Assembly: GCA_030686995.1 (NCBI GenBank)
Contig: CM060709.1
Coordinates: 268,565,057-268,629,056, forward strand
Source of the DNA: Artemisia argyi
Lineage: Eukaryota; Streptophyta; Magnoliopsida; Asterales; Asteraceae
Direction of reading: 5' to 3'
DNA length: 64,000 nt
Part shown: positions 48,359 through 59,621 of the stretch, one piece after another
Position numbering within the stretch: the stretch's first letter is position 1
Layout: each line of letters begins with the position of its first letter
Program-made: the position numbers and the translations under genes
The notes under the pieces: model-generated
What the model saw: only the letters and a program-made list of their open reading frames with translations
What the model was told of the DNA's origin: nothing
Databases searched by the model: none

Positions 48359-50402
48359 TGATGCGTGGGAATCGCACCTTGCTTTACCTCTCGAGGGATC
48401 TCGAGAAGCTTACAACCCCCACCAGGCAGTGTACCTGATCGTTGTAGTATAGTATAGTGACAAGTACCGGGGGATTGATCGTTCAGCTAGGAATAGTGTC
48501 GTTAGGATTGAAATTAATCTAACTAGATCTAAAGGTGAAGGATGATTCTTTTTGTATTTTTTTATATTTTATGAAAAGCAAGTAAAAGTCTCGGGTATTG
48601 GGAGAGTGGGCGGAATTAGTTGCTAATCAACTAACCCAAAAGCTACTAATTAAACTAATTAACAAGAAAACTAAACTAAGGTTCTACAAGATAAGTGAAG
48701 CATGTCTACCCATGATATGTTACTCCTTGCTAGCTATCCAATCCTACCTATTGAATTGTAACCTTGTTTTAATTGACGGGTTGTATTCCTTAATACCATT
48801 CATGGGGTGGCATACATAACTCCCCAATTCTATGAGCTCTTATCTCCTCCTACACCATGCCCAACACAACTATAGGGATTGTAAACAGTGGCTCATGCAT
48901 TAAATACAACCAATAAAGACCTAGTACGCCTCGGTTCATGTTTCTTAAGACGTTCAAGCATGTTACCATTTGGAGATCTGCCAGTTTTCTTAAGCCTAAC
49001 ATATAAATCATTCAATCAAAACAAGAATCAATAGGAAACAAGGATTATAAACTAAACCAACTAGATCTATTGAAGTTGTCACACCTTAATTGATGGAGAT
49101 AGATACAACATCAACAAGAAATCAATGAGATCTAATCAATTATATACAAGTTTCACATAATCATAAGTAGACACAAGGTGAATTAGCAAATCATAATCAA
49201 AGAAGGACAATCAACAAGAATAATGAAAGACATAGTTGAGATAGAATCATCAAACCAATACATGATGTTTATGGAGTGATTGAAACCCTCTAAGTTGCTG
49301 GAAAAACACCCACCTAAACCCAGGAATCGACCTTAGGGTTTAGGGCTTACAAAAAGTGAAGTTATGAAGTTATATTTATAGGCATGTTTTCTGTCGGCCC
49401 TTCGTGACGGCGTCAGCCCGTACTCTTGACACCGTCAAGACCACTTTTTCACCAAATTGTAGATCTCTTCGTCCTCTTCGCGTGGGCTTTTGAATCACCT
49501 AAATCCGAGTTCGTATGCAAAAGTTATGACCAAAACAATATCAGCTACTCCGCGCGCAAGTTTTGACAAGTTTACACGTGACGGCCTTGGTGACAGCCTT
49601 GGTGACGCCGTCACCAACCACGGTATTTTATTCTTGGCACTTTGACGCCGTCAAGAGCAAGTCTTGACGCCTTCATGCACTGTTCACAGCATAGAATTTG
49701 GAGACTTTGCCGTTTTCTTCACTTTTATGCTCCAAAAACGTCCAAAATGGCTTCTTTTCCAGAATTCAATCTCCAAGTACCTAAAATCACAAAAGGAACG
49801 ATTTAGGGCAATATTTGATCAAATAAAGTCGGATTCGGGCTTAAATGACCCCCTAAAAATGGATCATTTTTCGCCTCATCATATACCCTTACACTTGAGA
49901 TTTGCTTGTCCTCAAGCAAATGAGCTTTTATTCTACTCAAAAGACAAGTTAGGGGTCATTTAACACTAATATAAAAGTAATTACAACAAATAATCGTTCC
50001 ACTAAAGACCAATAGACAAGCACGAAGGTCATACACAAGCACCTCACAAATAGTGTTTAGATTCTCACATCTCTCGGGTGTAATAAAGTAATATAACATT
50101 ATGGAAATGGAAGATATCTCTCACTACCTGTCATAGCAAAATAGATTACCATAGGCTTGGGAAAGGATCAAACCTCCACCACATGGCGTAAGCACCTAGG
50201 ATAAACTATCAAAGAGGTCTTTTAAAGGGTTGTAACGTTAGGTATAGGGATATGAATTACACGGTTTTGTTGGATAAAGGAAGTTTTACTGGTGGCGAGT
50301 TAACAATCTTGGTTAATTACATATACAATATGGCGTTGCTAAGCCAAGACTAGACTCGACTTAAGCTAATAAATGAAAAATAACAAAAACATAAACATAA
50401 AT
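48359..50402 (-). mobile_element. Truncated Athila/Tat-like element inside the 5' LTR
   Basis: 48359-49881 is a complete LTR on the minus strand (plus strand TGATGCGTGG to CGCCTCATCA), the same family as 30224-31625. 49882 to about 50402 is the adjacent 3' interior: on the minus strand it carries AAGTGTAAGGG as the PPT and the words TTACAACC, AAAGACCTCTTTGAT and CAAGCCTATGGTAA, also found at 57630-57700. The rest of the element and 172 bp of the host LTR were deleted. Inside the LTR are TGACGNCGTCA sites at 49405, 49603 and 49643, next to a minus-strand TATA (CCTATAAATA, about 49371-49383). Confidence 0.85.
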
Positions 50403-50748
50403 GATTGTATAACTACTCATTTTTAGTTGCGCATCATAACAAGTTTTACACCAAACTTTATACTTAAATTGTAATCATACTCCTAATTACCAATCAAGGA
50501 ATTATACACAAATATATGCTTAGTTTTTATTGAGTCTCTTTTAAATTAATATTTACATAAATTTGGATTGACAACCCTTATTTAACAAACGTTTTTCTTA
50601 TTACTAAAACAACCAAATTCCTTGGAACGATCTCGACTTACCCACCTTTATTACATCGGACGAGTATACTTGCTCGTATGTGCTAAATAATAATCGGATA
50701 ATTCATGTTTATAAATTTTAAAACTTGTACTAATAAAAACGCACATCA

Positions 50749-50772
50749 AGTTTTTGGCGCCGCTGCCGGGGA
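50749..50772 (+). other. Primer-binding site of the Athila-like element
   Basis: AGTTTTTGGCGCCGCTGCCG followed by GGGA, directly after the LTR; the Athila-type PBS with one change (GCTGCC for GTTGCC) relative to 31626-31648. Confidence 0.9.
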
Positions 50773-51499
50773 TTTGATTAATTTCTTAGTTTTTAGTAAT
50801 AAAATTGTTTGTAATTTGTGAATTTTAAAGTTTTTGGAGTAAAAAGTAATAAAAAAGTTGGTTTTTGGCCAACCGATTCGGATGGATGTCCATCCGATCG
50901 GTTGGTGATCTCGGTAAATTTTTTAAGATTCTGTTTTTCTTATTTAATGTCCATTTTTCTGTTTTTAGTTAATTAGTTTTAATGATTATATGATTAATGT
51001 TAGTTATTATTATTTATAAGATGTCATTATGAGTCATTTTAATGTTTTTATTAGTTTTAATTATAGTTAATGTTTTAGTAGTTTAAAGAACACATTAGTT
51101 AATGCTTTTAATGTCTTTAATATTATCATTACTGTTTTATTAAATTTTAGTCTTTTTATAAAAAAAAAAAAAAAAAAAAAAAAGTTTCAGAAAGCTCCAA
51201 CCGAATCGGTTGCGGGTTCCAACCGATCGGTTGGAGGAGGCAATTTGTACCATCCGATCGGATGGATGTCTATCCGAACGGATAGAAGTCTTGGTAAAAT
51301 TTTTAATATTTTTATTTTTTAGTTTATTTTCAATTCTAAGTGTTTTAGTTAGTTAATTTACTTGTTCTTATTTCATATTAAGAGTTATTTGATTACAACT
51401 AACCCACATGCTAATGATTTGGATGTTTTTGTGATGGTTATGTTATACTTAGTAATTGCTTAAGTTGAAATTGAGAGTTTAAGTCAGATTTCAGCGTAC
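50773..51499. other. Leader of the Athila-like element with two palindrome clusters
   Basis: No ORF. CCGATTCGG/CATCCGATCGG at 50870-50906 and CCAACCGAATCGGTTG, CCAACCGATCGGTTGG, CATCCGATCGGATGG, TATCCGAACGGATA at 51197-51288. The second group is flanked by a poly(A) tract (51161-51183). A TTTCAG at 51489-51494 just before the first ORF could be a splice acceptor. Confidence 0.6.
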
Positions 51500-52321
51500 A
51501 TGAAAGATTTGGAGGATATGTTCAAGGATTCCGGTGATTCCTTGGAAAAGTTGGAAAGCATGTTGGAAAAGGCTAAGTTGGATTTAGAAGGAGAAGAGGT
51601 TGTTGGAGACATTGTTTCTTACTTGCCACATGAAATGTGTTACCCAAAGTAGAAGAAGGAAAGGAAGGTTGTTGTTTTCACAAGAGCACCACTTAAGGAA
51701 TATGATGCTCCACACATGAGGTATTCTACACCTTGTGCGGTGGAAGGTGTTAAAGCGTGGAATGCGGAATTCAATATGGAATATGGAGACAATTACATTT
51801 CGGAAGAAGTACTTGACAAACTTGGTTTTGTTAGGCTTGACTATGGAGAATATGGAAGGAAGGAAGTGAAAGGAGTTAGAGTGAACATTCATGGTCACAT
51901 TTTCAAATTTGATTTTGTGGTTTTGGAATATACTAATGCCGATGAACCGGAGGTTATCTTTGGTAGAGATTTTCTTGTGACTACCAAGTGTACATTGGAT
52001 TTTGCACTTGGGGAGTTACAAATTAACATAAGAGATTTGGAAGAAGGAAAAAGTGTGAACGAAATGCTTGCTGATGTTTGTGAAGGTATGGAAAAGATGA
52101 AGGAAGGAAGGGATGAAATTTGTAAGATGGGCAAGGCTAACCGAAACAAAACACCATTGAACAAATTAACCCAACCCTCCACCCAAAAAGAAAAAGAAAA
52201 AGAAAACAAATCATCATCATCATCCAAAACTCCACCAAATTCACCAAAAAGTAGCAAACCTTTAACCAAAGAGCAAAAACAAGCTATCTTGGAGAATCTT
52301 GAAGAAAAATTAGTGAATTGA
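51500..52321 (+). CDS. ORF A: retropepsin-like domain lacking catalytic Asp motif, one amber stop
   Basis: From ATG 51500 (MKDLEDMFKDSGDSL) with TAG at 51650-51652, then open to TGA at 52319-52321. Residues around 51750-52040 have the retropepsin layout (ISEEVLDKLGF, VRVNIHGHIFKFDFVVLE, EPEVIFGRDFLVTTKCTLDF), but where an active protease has D-T/S-G the chain reads FNMEYGDNYIS. So the fold may be kept without catalysis. A basic Lys/Glu/Ser-rich tail follows (TQKEKEKENKSSSSSKTPPN). Possibly a structural or Gag-like role; function unknown. Confidence 0.6.
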
Positions 52322-53307
52322 TGGAAAGCAAACCGGTCATTGAAGTGTTAAGAAATTACATGGATTATAGGAAGAAATTGGATGGGGTTATGTTAGCGAA
52401 ATCGGAGTTGAAAGATAATAGTTTTGATGAAGTAGAGGAGAGAAGGATAATTGAGAATGGGCTTCCAAAGAAAATGAATGATCCCGGAAATTTTGTTTTG
52501 CCGGTTAAAATTAATGGGACAACTCCTTTATATGCATTAGCCGATACGGGCTCGAGTGTGAGTATTATGCCTTATCCATTGTATCAAAAGTTAGGATTAA
52601 GAGACCCTACTCCTAACAATTCTAAACTCACTATGGCGGATAATTCTAAGGCAAAAGCAATGGGGGAGGTAAGAAATGTGAGAGTTCAAATTGGTTACCA
52701 AGCGTTCTTGGCGGATTTTCTTGTGTTGGATGTTGCGGTTGATAAGGAACTACCTTTGTTGTTAGGTAGACCATTCTTAAGAACATGTGGAGCTATAATA
52801 GATATGGGAAGAGGTACCATGACAATTGATGATGGAATTCTTAAAAATACTTACTATCCAAAGCCTAGAGGGGGTAGTAATGGGGATGATAAAGATGAGG
52901 ACCAAGAGGAGGATTACCTTGGTTGCTTTGAAGTGGGAAGAGATGAAGATGGTAGACCTAAGTTTGGCCCATGCACACCTAGTTTCTTTGATATTGAGGA
53001 TGAAATGGAAAGAGCTCTAGCAATGGAGGCTTTCTTTAACCCATTTAAAAACATTTTTATGTTTAACAAATTGACAGATTTTCTTGGATCTTTACCGGTC
53101 CAATTGAAGAACTTGGAATGGGGTTCCGATGGTCATAGCATTTACAAAAGAGAAGAAGGAGATGGTGATTGGTATTGCAAATTTGATATCACATGTCCTA
53201 GCGGAAGGAATTTTGCACGAAGTTTCAAAACTCAAAAGACTACTAGGAAGTTGTCAAACAAGTATCGTGGAAAAGACATTCTTAGGAATGAATATTTCTA
53301 TGGATGA
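52321..53307 (+). CDS. ORF B: retroelement aspartic protease protein (328 aa)
   Basis: ATG at 52321 overlaps the ORF A stop by one base (TGATG). The N terminus (MESKPVIEVLRNYMDYRKKL) precedes GLPKKMNDPGNFVLPVKING. A full retropepsin follows, with ADTGSSVSIMPYPLYQKLG as the catalytic site, TMADNSKAKAMGEVRNV, ADFLVLDVAVDKELPLLLGR and PFLRTCGAIIDMGRG. The acidic linker GDDKDEDQEEDY and a conserved C-terminal segment (FGPCTPSFFDIEDEMERALA, DFLGSLPVQLKNLEWG) end at TGA 53305-53307. Uninterrupted, so it could be translated. No RT follows, unlike in autonomous Athila elements. Confidence 0.8.
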   Translation: MESKPVIEVLRNYMDYRKKLDGVMLAKSELKDNSFDEVEERRIIENGLPKKMNDPGNFVLPVKINGTTPLYALADTGSSVSIMPYPLYQKLGLRDPTPNNSKLTMADNSKAKAMGEVRNVRVQIGYQAFLADFLVLDVAVDKELPLLLGRPFLRTCGAIIDMGRGTMTIDDGILKNTYYPKPRGGSNGDDKDEDQEEDYLGCFEVGRDEDGRPKFGPCTPSFFDIEDEMERALAMEAFFNPFKNIFMFNKLTDFLGSLPVQLKNLEWGSDGHSIYKREEGDGDWYCKFDITCPSGRNFARSFKTQKTTRKLSNKYRGKDILRNEYFYG

Positions 53308-53655
53308 AGAAGAATGATCACAAGAATAAAGCACATCTTGTGCTATTTGTTTGTTTCGTATTTTTGATTTCATGCAATTTATTTTATGTTTTTAGGTTTT
53401 ATGCATTTCATGTTTGAATAAGACTATATATCTATCTATATATTGATTTATTTATCTAGTTTATTTAGTTTTTTTTAGAGGTTAAGTTATGTTTTTAGTC
53501 TTAAGTTAGAGGTAGAAATGATGACCAAATTTTTGGTAGACAAAGTGTGTTTGGAATACATACAAAAATAATAAGTTTTTGAAGAAATAAGAACTACTAG
53601 TGCTTGTACCAAGTTTAGTAGTAGAAAAACTTTGAAAAATCAATTTCATGCCAAA
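53308..53655. other. Spacer after ORF B
   Basis: About 350 bp of T-rich non-coding sequence. The minus-strand frame over 53506-53775 is not supported by any motif. Confidence 0.45.
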
Positions 53656-53702
53656 CCGAACGGATGTATTCACAACTGGTCGGATGGAATTGAATATATA
53701 AA
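53656..53702 (+). promoter_or_regulatory. Internal promoter candidate: CGGATG motifs plus TATATAAA
   Basis: CCGAACGGATG and GGTCGGATGG (53656-53687) are variants of the element's LTR palindrome words. They are followed by the TATA box TATATAAA at 53695-53702, about 115 bp before a possible initiation ATG at 53818. The CA-rich leader (CCACACACACACAATCC) resembles a plant 5' UTR. Confidence 0.55.
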
Positions 53703-53817
53703 CCAAAATTTTCAAAAACCCAAGAAAACCACACACACACAATCCACCAAGAATTGGGGTCATAAATTCGACCATAAGAAGTTGTTTAAGAGTTGCAGGA
53801 GTGATAATTGATCATCA

Positions 53818-55432
53818 ATGGTATCAAGTCAAGTAAGTTATATCATTAATTTCGTTCAATTAGGTTTTAATTCGGATGATTGAAATTAGGTCACGAATTG
53901 GGTATTTTTGAATTAGTTCAAATTAAGATGTAATATTTTAGGGATAAGTGATTAGATGATAGGAGAATGTATTGCAAAAAGAATTAGATCAATTGATTAA
54001 GTTTTGAGTAAGAATTCATTGATTGAATTGGGTAGAATCTTTGGAGTTAATTTATTTGCAATTGATGAATCCCAGAAGTTACATGTTTGATAATTAGTGA
54101 TGTTAGGTAATTACATTGTTGATTAGAGCACTAATTGGAAGATTTTAGTAGATGTTGTTTTTGGTTTTCATAGGATCATTAGGTTGATGATTGGAAATGT
54201 TACGAATCATTGATAGGAGAGTTCAGATGTTAGAAGTACTCAAGAATGGTAGATTACAAGTTAGAAAGAAGTTCGGATTGATTGGGAAACGTTTAGAATG
54301 GATTGAGGATGCATGAAGTAAACAGGAACTCCAACCGAATCGGTTGCAAGTTGCAACCGAACGGATGGGAGACTGCCAAAAGATCCATCCGATCGGATGG
54401 ACCTCAATCCGATCGGATGGATGCTACGGAAAATTTTTTGACATTTTTGAAATTGCGTTTTCTAGTTTCTAAATTGATTGGTATTTGTTTTTATACTTTT
54501 ATAATAACATAATTTGAGATTTCTTTTAGGGAAATGTTGCAAGATTGGGTCGTAATCAAAGAAACCCGATTGTTAACAAGTATTTGAAAAGGAACGAGAA
54601 GAAGAGGATCACTTTCAGTTTGAAACCGGAGTCTAATGATAATGTCAAGTTTTCTCATGTGCAAAACAAAGATGAGAAGAATGCGTATAGGGAACGTCTT
54701 TCAAAACTTCAAGAGAGAAAGATTGCTAAGCCTAGATTGATTGATTGGGAATTGCTTGTGGAGTATGAATGTGAGGATCAATTGAGGAGCATGATGAATA
54801 TGATTTATGTGTATCCTGGTGATGGGGATAGGTTTGAAGATTATTCTTGGGAAAGAGCTTTTAGTATACGTGAGGATGTTTACAAGGAATGGTGTTTGGA
54901 GTTCTTTTCTACGTTTTACTTTGATAGAAAGGTGAATGATGATCTTGGGGATGTTTGTGTTTGGTTTAGATTGTGTGGTCGCGAACATGCTTTATCTTTG
55001 CCAAATTTTACAGTTGCCCTTGGTTTGTATGAGGAGAGTGAGGTTAATCATAGGTTGTTTGGATCACATTTTGTGAGCTTGGCTAGAGCTAATGATCAAT
55101 ACACGGGTGTTGATGCTTATTGGAATAGAATTGGTGATCCAACTTGTCTTAGGAGGAATTCTTCTAGGATTAGGAATCCGTTGATGAAGGTGTTACAAAA
55201 GTTGATTTCTTGGGGATTGTTGCATAGGAGCGGTAGTCAAGACAAATGTAGTCAACCGGACCTATGGGTGATAAAGTTATTGGAGGAAGATAAAAATGGG
55301 AATGTGGCATGGATTATTGCCGAATATCTTTCTAAGAGAGCACCGGGGATTAAGAAACAAAGTGATGTTTGTGGAGGTCATTATGTGACCGTTTGGCTAA
55401 GAATCTTGGGTACTTTAATGATAATGAGTTGA
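53818..55432 (+). CDS. ORF C: Athila ORF-1/env-like protein, predicted spliced
   Basis: The long frame is open from 54530, directly after the acceptor TTCTTTTAG, and has no in-frame ATG near its start. At 53818-53832 a five-codon ATG exon ends in CAA followed by GTAAGT; removing 53833-54529 joins it in frame. The protein has a basic N terminus (NPIVNKYLKRNEKKRITF), then WERAFSIREDVYKEWCLEFF, VCVWFRLCGREHALSLPNFT, RNPLMKVLQKLISWGLLHRS and DLWVIKLLEEDKNGNVAWII. These match the Arabidopsis retrotransposon ORF-1 type domain of Athila-like elements (from memory). A frameshift near 55380-55432 shifts the C-terminal part (RLAKNLGYFNDNELRKC) to the next frame. Confidence 0.65.
54331..54423. repeat. 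Palindrome cluster inside the predicted ORF C intron
   Basis: CCAACCGAATCGGTTG, CAACCGAACGGATGG, CCATCCGATCGGATGG and CAATCCGATCGGATGG within 93 bp, about 110 bp before the acceptor. Same word family as the LTR array. Confidence 0.75.
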
Positions 55433-56135
55433 GGAAGTGTAGAGTGAGGTTGGAGAGTGAGATATGGGATGCTTTTAGTTTTGGAAAAGCATTGGATAGG
55501 AATAACAAGACTTTGGGACCTTGGACTGAACCAAGTGTGGGGGCGCAATCAGTAGCTTATGCGGAAGCACCATCACAACCTCAAATGGGAAGTTTTCCGG
55601 GGAATACTCAAAGTGGTTTTGATTCAGGATGGGGTGATTGGAACCGAGAGTTAAATGCTATTGTAGGGAAGTTTGGAAAGATTCAATGATAATGAGGGAT
55701 AATTACAACTTTGATTATTCCATGCCTATGATCCAACACTTGGCACAAGATGCCAATTATGAGGTACCTCCCTACAACCCACCAAATGTTCCACCATACC
55801 CGTTACCATATTCCCCATATCCTGGACTATACCCCTACCCTTATCCTGGTTATTCACCATTTCCCGAGCCATACCCTCTATACGGTAGACTTCCCGAGTA
55901 TGCTAGTTCATGTGTCAATGTGGGTGGATCAAGTTTTAATACTGGAGGATCGAGTTATGATGTTGGAGGTTCGTCATCAAGAGTTGGAAAGAAGAAGCGA
56001 CGAGTGGTGGATGAGTGGATGATGAAGACGTTGATGAGGAAGAAGATAATGAAGAGGAAAGCAAGACGAGTTCATTCGTTCCGATGTGAGTTATTGATGG
56101 TGACGTGTGATCATATGGTTTATGGTTGGTTTTAA
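55433..56135 (+). pseudogene. C-terminal part of ORF C, frameshifted
   Basis: The continuation after the frameshift (ELRKCRVRLESEIWDAFSFG, EAPSQPQMGSFPGNTQ) stops at 55687-55689. A further frame continues with QHLAQDANYEVPPYNPP and a Pro/Tyr repeat (PYPLPYSPYPGLYPYPYPGY), then Gly-Gly-Ser repeats and a basic end (RVGKKKRRV). Family members have a comparable Pro/Tyr/Gln-rich tail. The reading frame beyond the GGSSSRVGKKKRR segment is doubtful. Confidence 0.5.
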
Positions 56136-57923
56136 AAACAATTAAGTGTCGAATGATTTCTATTTCCACTACCTTTAACTATTTCTGTTAGGATTTATAA
56201 CATAACTTAATTTTCTATTTATTTCGTTTAGATATTTTTGTTTGTGTTTGTTTAGTTGTTTCGTATATTTTGCAGTTTTCTTGCAGGGGTTTTGTTACGG
56301 AAGCATATAGTTGATCAACGTTTGGAGTCGATAAACTCATTTGCTTATTATGATCAAATATGCATATTGCGTATTTAACTCCGGTATTTTCTAAATTTTT
56401 CCATTTCCTTTACTTTGAAGTTATTCTTTTTATTACATTGAGGACAATGCAAAACTTAAGTGTGGGGGAGGGAAGAAAATAGAAAAATTGCATAATTAAA
56501 AAAAAATAATTAATTTTAATTATAAATTTTTGTTTTTTTAGAGTCGTGAACTTTAGTAACTAGCAATAGTTCGCCCTTCATATTTTAGTTAAAATAAAGT
56601 TGATTCAATGGTAAATAATAATTATATTTTTTGAGAATAAATTAAGTGTAAAGAGCAATTCGTCTCGGAATTGATAACATTTGCTAGCACAATTTTATAC
56701 CCTTATTACTATAAATTGTGAGGATTAGTTTTTTTTATGTGAATATTGTTTCTCATGCTATTTATATGTTTCATTATGAGTGTGCCGGTGGTTGTGTTAA
56801 TTCTAGAACTTGTACTTGTTATGCATTACGGTTAAATCATTTTCGAATGATAAGGATATATTCATATGATAAGAGGCACCTTAGGAATAAAACCAAATGG
56901 CCATCCGTTTACAAAATAATTTTTGCTAACCACATCGGTTAGTTACCCTCGTATTTGGAACCCATTTGTTAGCGTTCATCTTTAGCGCTAGATGCCCCTA
57001 GTTAAACCTTCTGAGCCATCCTTTTCATTTTGTTAAATCTAGAAAAATACAAAAATATTTTACACTTTAAACCTTAGCTTAACCCTTGTCAAAGTCTAAA
57101 TGGTGGGTTGCTAGTTGCTTTGTTTGTTGGATTGTTTTTGATGATTATTAGTTAGCCACACTTCACAATTCATGTGTGTGCCATTTCAACAAGATGAAGG
57201 ATGCATACTTCTTAATTGTATTTTTTGTGGTGTATGCTTATGCGGAGTGTGGGGGAGATGTGTTTCTTATTTAAAAAAAAAATGAGTATAAGTCATCGCA
57301 ACTATAAGGTGACAATTATAGCCAATGTGCTATATTATATATGAAGATGAAGAAGAAGGTTATGTGATATGTTGTTAGCCAATGTGCTAAGTATGAAGAA
57401 TATTTTTATGGTGAATCGATGTATCGACATGTGAAAGTTCGAAAAGGAGAAAGATTGTAACTATAATTATTTTAGGTTTGTGGTTTGTTCGTGATTAGCA
57501 ACTATGGGACTTAGACTTTGATTTTATTTTTCTTTAAAACCAATTTCATAAATATTCCCATGCCTTATCCTTACCTTTTTGACTTGGTGTAATTATTTGC
57601 ACAAAAGTTTTATTTACCCTTAGCCTAAACGTTACAACCCGAATAAAAGACCTCTTTGATGAATTATTTCATTGTTTTGATACTCGTACAAGCCTATGGT
57701 AAGAAACATTAATCATGACTGAGCAATGAGTGACCTATTAATCATTACACATATTGAGTGATGAGTGAATTTCAAATTATCTTCGTGAGGTGCGTAGAAT
57801 TGTTATCAAGCTTTTTATTACTTGATTGAGTTCAAAGAAGATATTTGCACTATTGCCATTGATATCAATTTTCTTTTGATTAAGACTTGCTCGAGGGCGA
57901 CCAAAGCTCAAGTGTGGGGGATT
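56136..57923. other. 3' non-coding interior of the Athila-like element
   Basis: No ORF. Three purine tracts of the form AGTGTGGGGGA occur: 56459-56470 (following ACATTGAGGACAATGC), 57247-57257 and 57911-57921. Only the last abuts the LTR and is the PPT. Words TTACAACC, AAAGACCTCTTTGAT and CAAGCCTATGGTAA (about 57630-57705) are shared with the truncated element at 49882-50402. Confidence 0.65.
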
Positions 57924-59621
57924 TGATAACGCTCAAAATTAACATGTTTTAGTCGCGTCATTATTTGTTTTATGCATGGAAATTGGTCATATTTGTATAT
58001 ATTTGTTACTTAATCATGGAAAAGTGTTTATGCATGCAAATATAGCCAAAAGCAGGTAAAAATGATTAAAAGATGAAGAAATGAAGTGATCATGCATTTT
58101 TGGAGAGTTTCAAGAAGATCAAGAAAGAAAGAAACGACGCATGGACAAAAGGATTTGATAAAGACAAGTTTTCTACTCATATTTATCAAGGAAATATCAA
58201 GTTCTGATGAATAAAGTCATGCCACGAAGAAAAACAATGCATGCAACATAAAACGACAAAGAAATAATTTCCAGACAGTGTCCAGCCGATCAGATGCAAC
58301 CCGCATCCGATTCAGCTGGAATTTGCCAAAAGAAGTGCCATCCGATCGGATGGTGAGAAACCGATCGGATGGAGATGACTGAAGTTACAAGTTTTGCATT
58401 TATGAACGTATTTACTCCCCATAATCATGTGTGGCTAATCATTTCTGCTTAATAACTCTAGAGGGACGCTTTTACTTGGAGGATAAGTGTCATTATGCTA
58501 TATAATGACTACTTGGGGTCTAGATTAGTTGTACAACCAAATATCTAACTTAGTATTACACCAAATCTTGTTAGTTTATCTTATATTGCCTGAAAGTTTA
58601 CTAAGTGTTGTGAAAACGTCCAGAACATGGTTAGTTCGAGTCTCAAGCATTGGTTCGAGTTTGGAGTTGTTTACTTACGTTAGTGAGCAATTGGAGGAGT
58701 GTGGTTGCTATAGTTCCACAAGTTTATTCATTGTAATTCTCAAGCTAGGTACACCTTGATATTTATAATGAACAATTGTTACTTTGAATTTTATGAAAGT
58801 TTTCTTATTTACTTGTGTTTTAATATGATTGTTATGGAGTAATTTGTGATATACTTGTGTATATCATGTGATTGGTTAATAGAGTATTCTTTTATGAAAA
58901 AGGTGATGCATGAAAACATATCTATTTTATGAGTTTGTTGAAGTAACATCTAATCTTGCATAATTTGTTGGTAAAAACAATCTTTGGAAAAATAGGTCCG
59001 AAAGGAATTTCAACTTGTTTTTATTCCAAAACATTAGTGCACGAATTAGTTTGGAATAGGATGCTTGACAACCATCTTATTTACTTGTTAAAATGGATTT
59101 GAGAAGATTTCATCACGAAAAAGGACCGAAAGGATTCGTAGGAATTCATAAGAAAAGAATTGATTTTCAAAACAACCATGTGATTATAGAATTGTCATAC
59201 TCATTTGATATGTCCGAAAGGAGTCATTTAGGTGATAGAATTCTTAGTGGTAGTTAAAACATGACATACATCATAGATTGTATAACTACTCATTTTTAGT
59301 TGCGCATCATAACAAGTTTTACACCAAACTTTATACTTAAATTGTCATGATACTCCTAATTACCAATCAAGGAATTATACACAAGTATATGCTTAGTTTT
59401 TATTGAGTCTCTTTTAAATTAATATTTACATAAATTTGGATTGACAACCCTTATTTAAAAAACGTTTTTCTTATTAATAAAACAACCAAATCCTTTGGGA
59501 CGATCTCGACTTACCCACCTTTATTACATCGGATGAGTATACTTGCTCGTATGTGCTAAATAATAATCGGATAATTCGTGTTTATAAATTATAAAACTTG
59601 TACTAATAAAAACGCACATCA
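57924..59621 (+). repeat. 3' LTR of the Athila-like element (1698 bp)
   Basis: TGATAACGCTC to GCACATCA, uninterrupted. Palindrome array 58283-58372 and TATATAA at 58499-58505. It contains the ~172 bp segment (59100-59271) missing from the 5' copy. Confidence 0.92.

Larger units (their letters stand above)
47189..50748 (+). repeat. 5' LTR of the Athila-like element, interrupted
   Basis: LTR sequence is 47189-48358 and about 50403-50748. The intervening DNA is a truncated element. Relative to the 3' LTR, the segment corresponding to about 59100-59271 is missing. TATA CTATATAA at 47757-47764; palindrome array at 47545-47631. Confidence 0.9.
47189..59621 (+). mobile_element. Complete non-autonomous Athila-like Ty3/gypsy element
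   Basis: 12.4 kb with LTRs 47189-50748 (enlarged by a nested fragment) and 57924-59621. Both begin TGATAACGCTC and end GCACATCA. The TSD CACAT lies at 47184-47188 and 59622-59626. The PBS is GTTTTTGGCGCCGCTGCCGG and the PPT is AGTGTGGGGGAT. LTRs differ at roughly a dozen sites in the first ~600 bp by eye, so the insertion is fairly young. The interior encodes two retropepsin-like ORFs and an Athila ORF-1/env-like ORF but no RT, RNase H or integrase. Confidence 0.92.

Noticed and set aside
54701..54988. Minus-strand ORF over ORF C
   Set aside because: Antisense shadow of a frame with recognisable family motifs on the plus strand.
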